Assembly (NCBI GenBank): GCA_030549335.1 | Contig: CM060187.1 | Coordinates: 59,354,203-59,418,202 of the forward strand | Origin: Pontederia crassipes | Lineage: Eukaryota; Streptophyta; Magnoliopsida; Commelinales; Pontederiaceae | DNA: 64,000 nucleotides | Direction: 5' to 3' | The notes under the pieces: model-generated | What the model was told of the DNA's origin: nothing | Database searches by the model: none | Seen by the model: only the letters and a program-made list of their open reading frames with translations | Part shown: one piece after another, positions 61,655-64,000 of the stretch | Layout: each line of letters begins with the position of its first letter | How positions within the stretch are numbered: position 1 is the first letter of the stretch | Made by a program: the position numbers and the translations under genes

Positions 61655-62105
61655 CCAATAGTCCAAAGGGGTTGGACCCGACCCGTGAACAAACCCGACC
61701 CGACCAAATTTGGTCTGGTTGGGTTGGGTCAAGGGATTTTGGAGTGTCAGATACAACCCAACTCGACCCGGTTTGGGGCGCCCACCCAATTTTCTTTCTT
61801 TTTTAATATCTTTTCTTACTGTTTTTATATTTATTTAATATAAAAAATATTGTTTAATATTTATTTTAAAGCATAGAATAAGTTTTTAACTATTTAATAT
61901 TCTTTCTGTATTTAAAATATTTTATTTCAGTTATTTTAAAATTTTTAAATAAACTATGAGCCTTAAGTTTAAATAAAAAAGGATAAAAATAAAAGAAATA
62001 AAATATCGGGTCAATTGGGTCGGGTCAACTCGGGTTGAATTTTTCCAACCGGGTCGAATCATGTCATCAGGTTCACGGGTCGGGGACCCGGTGAACACCC
62101 CTAGT
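61655..62105. mobile_element. ACCCGACC / GGGTCGG-ended repeat element
   Basis: The left end has GGGGTTGGACCCGACCCGTGA and the right end has GGGTCGGGTCAACTCGGGTTG and GTGAACACCCCTAG, around an AT core. It is of the same family as about 34247-34690 and 23096-23523. Ends in AACACCCCTA are reminiscent of hAT-type termini, but no full target duplication was found. Confidence 0.55.
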
Positions 62106-62172
62106 CATGATTCACCATCATTTATTAGCACTGAATATCAGTTGCCATTCCAAAACATGAAATTGGATAGGG

Positions 62173-62778
62173 CTCATCAGCAATGTTGTAAGACCCGGCC
62201 CGGCCCGGCCGGTCGGACCGGTGTCTGAGACATAAAACGGCCCGCGGGTTAGTTGAAACCCAGGGAGGGGTTTGACCCGCTTTGACCCGGTCAAAACCCG
62301 GGTTCAATCGGCCGACCCCGGTCGGGTAAAAAAAATTCTAAAATGAAAAAAAAAAGTTTAAAACATAAAAAATTGTTAAAACATTTAGGCATATATTATA
62401 TATTATATATATATATGTTTGAAATTTATATTTTATTGTCCTTTTGTCACATATAAAAATTATTTTATATTTTTTTATTTATAGCTACCTCATAAGAATC
62501 ATTTTATTTATGTTGATGACTTAATTTATGTTGTGTTATTATATTATTTAATCTGAATTATTTTATTTTACTGTATTATAGTATATTTTATATTTTGTGT
62601 TAAATAAGATATTATATATTAATAATATTATAACAATCTTTTTAACTTATTTTATTCTTTTATTAATTTATATTATCCGGTCCGACCATTCGGATCGACC
62701 CGGTCCAACCGGTCCGACCTGACCTGTTGATCAATCCGGGTCGATGGCCGGGCCGGGTCTTATAACATTGCTCATCAG
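62173..62778. mobile_element. hAT-like MITE with exact 8-bp target duplication (590 bp)
   Basis: The element spans 62181-62770. The left end CAATGTTGTAAGACCCGG and the reverse complement of the right end, CAATGTTATAAGACCCGG, are near-perfect inverted repeats that continue into GCCCGGCC. The 8-base CTCATCAG is repeated exactly at 62173-62180 and 62771-62778. Subterminal GGTCGGACCGG-type palindromes flank an AT-rich core. No transposase, so it depends on an autonomous hAT element elsewhere. Confidence 0.9.
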
Positions 62779-64000
62779 GTACACAATTCCTGATCTGTCC
62801 CAAGAGGGTAATAAAATCCTGAAGCCTCTGAGAGGATAGATTACTTGAGAGAGGAGGAAGCTACACACCATCAGTAACATTTGAACACTACAAACATTCA
62901 GAAACAGTAGCATCCTTATCTTTGGCTATAGCATATAGCCAAGAAATAAGCATCTCTACTTGCTCTATTTGTTTTCTTCTATTCGTTCCATATAACAATT
63001 CTCTAAATAACTCTATAGAGCTCCCCAATCAAACCATATATATCAATAGTTTTTCTACCTTCAATAAAATGTTAGAGATTACACTTTTGTAGCACTAGCA
63101 CTGTAGTATTGCTTTAAAAAAAAAATGTTTGACTCCATGGTTATGGCATTTGTTATTCTACTGCAACATTTAACATATCACATACTTGGAGCTTTCTAGC
63201 TCAAACCAAATGGCTAGTTCGAGACCAGCCTTTTAGTTATAATTATAACAAAAATATTAATTTTATCGAGATAGCTTTAATCAGCACAGGTAGGATAACA
63301 TTGATGACCTCAGAATCAACGTAATTAACCTAGAAAATTGGACGAGTAGCCTTTTCTAGTCATCCTTTTAGCCTCAAATAAATAAGTTTGGCTAGGGGTA
63401 GGGAGTAGGATATATGGCAGTGAAGGGGCCACTTTTGAGTTGAATGCATTGGATATGGCTAGGTTAGGGGAGTCTGTATTGATACTGAAGCTAGCATGTA
63501 AGTTTGAATGCAATGGTTCATCACTTCCAACTTCAGTCGGCCAACTATCAGCCTACTCTCCGAGTCTCGGCAATTGAGGTCCAAGCTCCATCTCAGGTCC
63601 AAGACAGCTTAACTTCAAATGTTGTGGTTTCCATTTTAATTTCTGAAACACCTGTATATTCTTTTGTTGAAGAAGTAGACACATTTTATGGCTAATTAAT
63701 ATGAAGTACAAGAGTTTCCATCAAAAGAAATATGAAGTAAAAGCAGCAGGATATATGTTTTCCAGTAGCTTATTTAAGAATTAGTTACCGGCCCTTGACA
63801 CATGAAATTTAGCATTACATTAAAGGTTTCATTTCACAGATTTTTCATGATACTTAAGTCCTTATTTCACTCGTGCCAGGTGGTCGGATCTCCAGAAGAA
63901 GCAAGCAGACTGTTGTTATGCGAGGCAACTGCTGTTGTCATGAGGAAATGCTTCTATCTTCTCGGAATCACCCCGGTTTACAGAATATGATTATATTTGA

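Larger units (their letters stand above)
60962..63879 (+). other. Last intron of the ArgRS locus, filled with repeats
   Basis: An intron of about 2.9 kb between KFYTSCQ and VVGSPEEA. It contains the ACCCGACC repeat element at about 61660-62105 and the hAT-like MITE at 62181-62770. About 61130-61640 and 62780-63700 are of mixed composition with no recognisable gene. Confidence 0.7.

Noticed and set aside
61655-62105. Attempt to define an 8-bp target duplication for the ACCCGACC element
   Set aside because: Only about four bases (AGTC) agree at the two ends, not enough to support a duplication.

Overview
The window is nuclear DNA of a flowering plant, most likely a monocot. The evidence is GC-rich coding exons in very AT-rich intergenic DNA, a plastid-type omega-3 desaturase, a plant ankyrin/CCCH zinc-finger protein, plant-type Copia, CACTA, hAT, Helitron and RTE-LINE relics, and long microsatellites. 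A Zingiberales-like (banana/ginger) source would fit, but that is only an impression. There is no operon structure; each gene stands alone.

Layout. 1-9188: repeats and non-coding DNA, with a (TTA)n tract, two fold-back elements (about 1295-1862 and 4440-5110) and a CACTA-like element with a GC-rich minisatellite core (2292-3450). 9189-11243: an intronless ANK + tandem CCCH zinc-finger gene of the AtTZF7-9/OXS2 type. 11244-20257: non-coding DNA with a 36-bp LINE tail in perfect 17-bp target duplications and a worn hAT-like element. 22530-20258 (minus): a complete eight-exon chloroplast omega-3 fatty-acid desaturase (FAD7/FAD8 type, 462 aa). 22531-33500: AT-rich DNA with several fold-back or MITE-like elements and an 866-bp hAT-like element.

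33540-53600 is the most unusual part: a cluster of three copies of an intronless CAF1-type deadenylase gene (CCR4-NOT complex). Copy A (minus) and copy B (plus) lie head to head and are both dead. Each was split by a separate Copia-type LTR retrotransposon (35477-41732 and 42484-45321), with target-site duplications still readable. Copy C (51871-52917) is open from end to end and keeps the DEDDh catalytic residues. Flanking sequence of copy C also recurs near copy A. A 3-kb Helitron-like element with a duplicated 3' end (48331-51292) lies upstream of copy C.

53829-63990: an organellar-type arginyl-tRNA synthetase locus, plus strand, with about 16 exons. It has lost one internal exon and carries at least two reading-frame errors, so it looks like a decaying paralog unless these are assembly errors. 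A 5'-truncated RTE-clade LINE with a long open reverse-transcriptase frame sits in its first intron. An hAT-like MITE with exact 8-bp target duplications sits in its last intron.

The genes do not form a shared pathway. Two touch mRNA fate (the CCCH protein and the CAF1 cluster), one makes trienoic plastid lipids, and one charged (or once charged) organellar tRNA-Arg. All homology calls are by eye from motifs and remembered families; no search was run.
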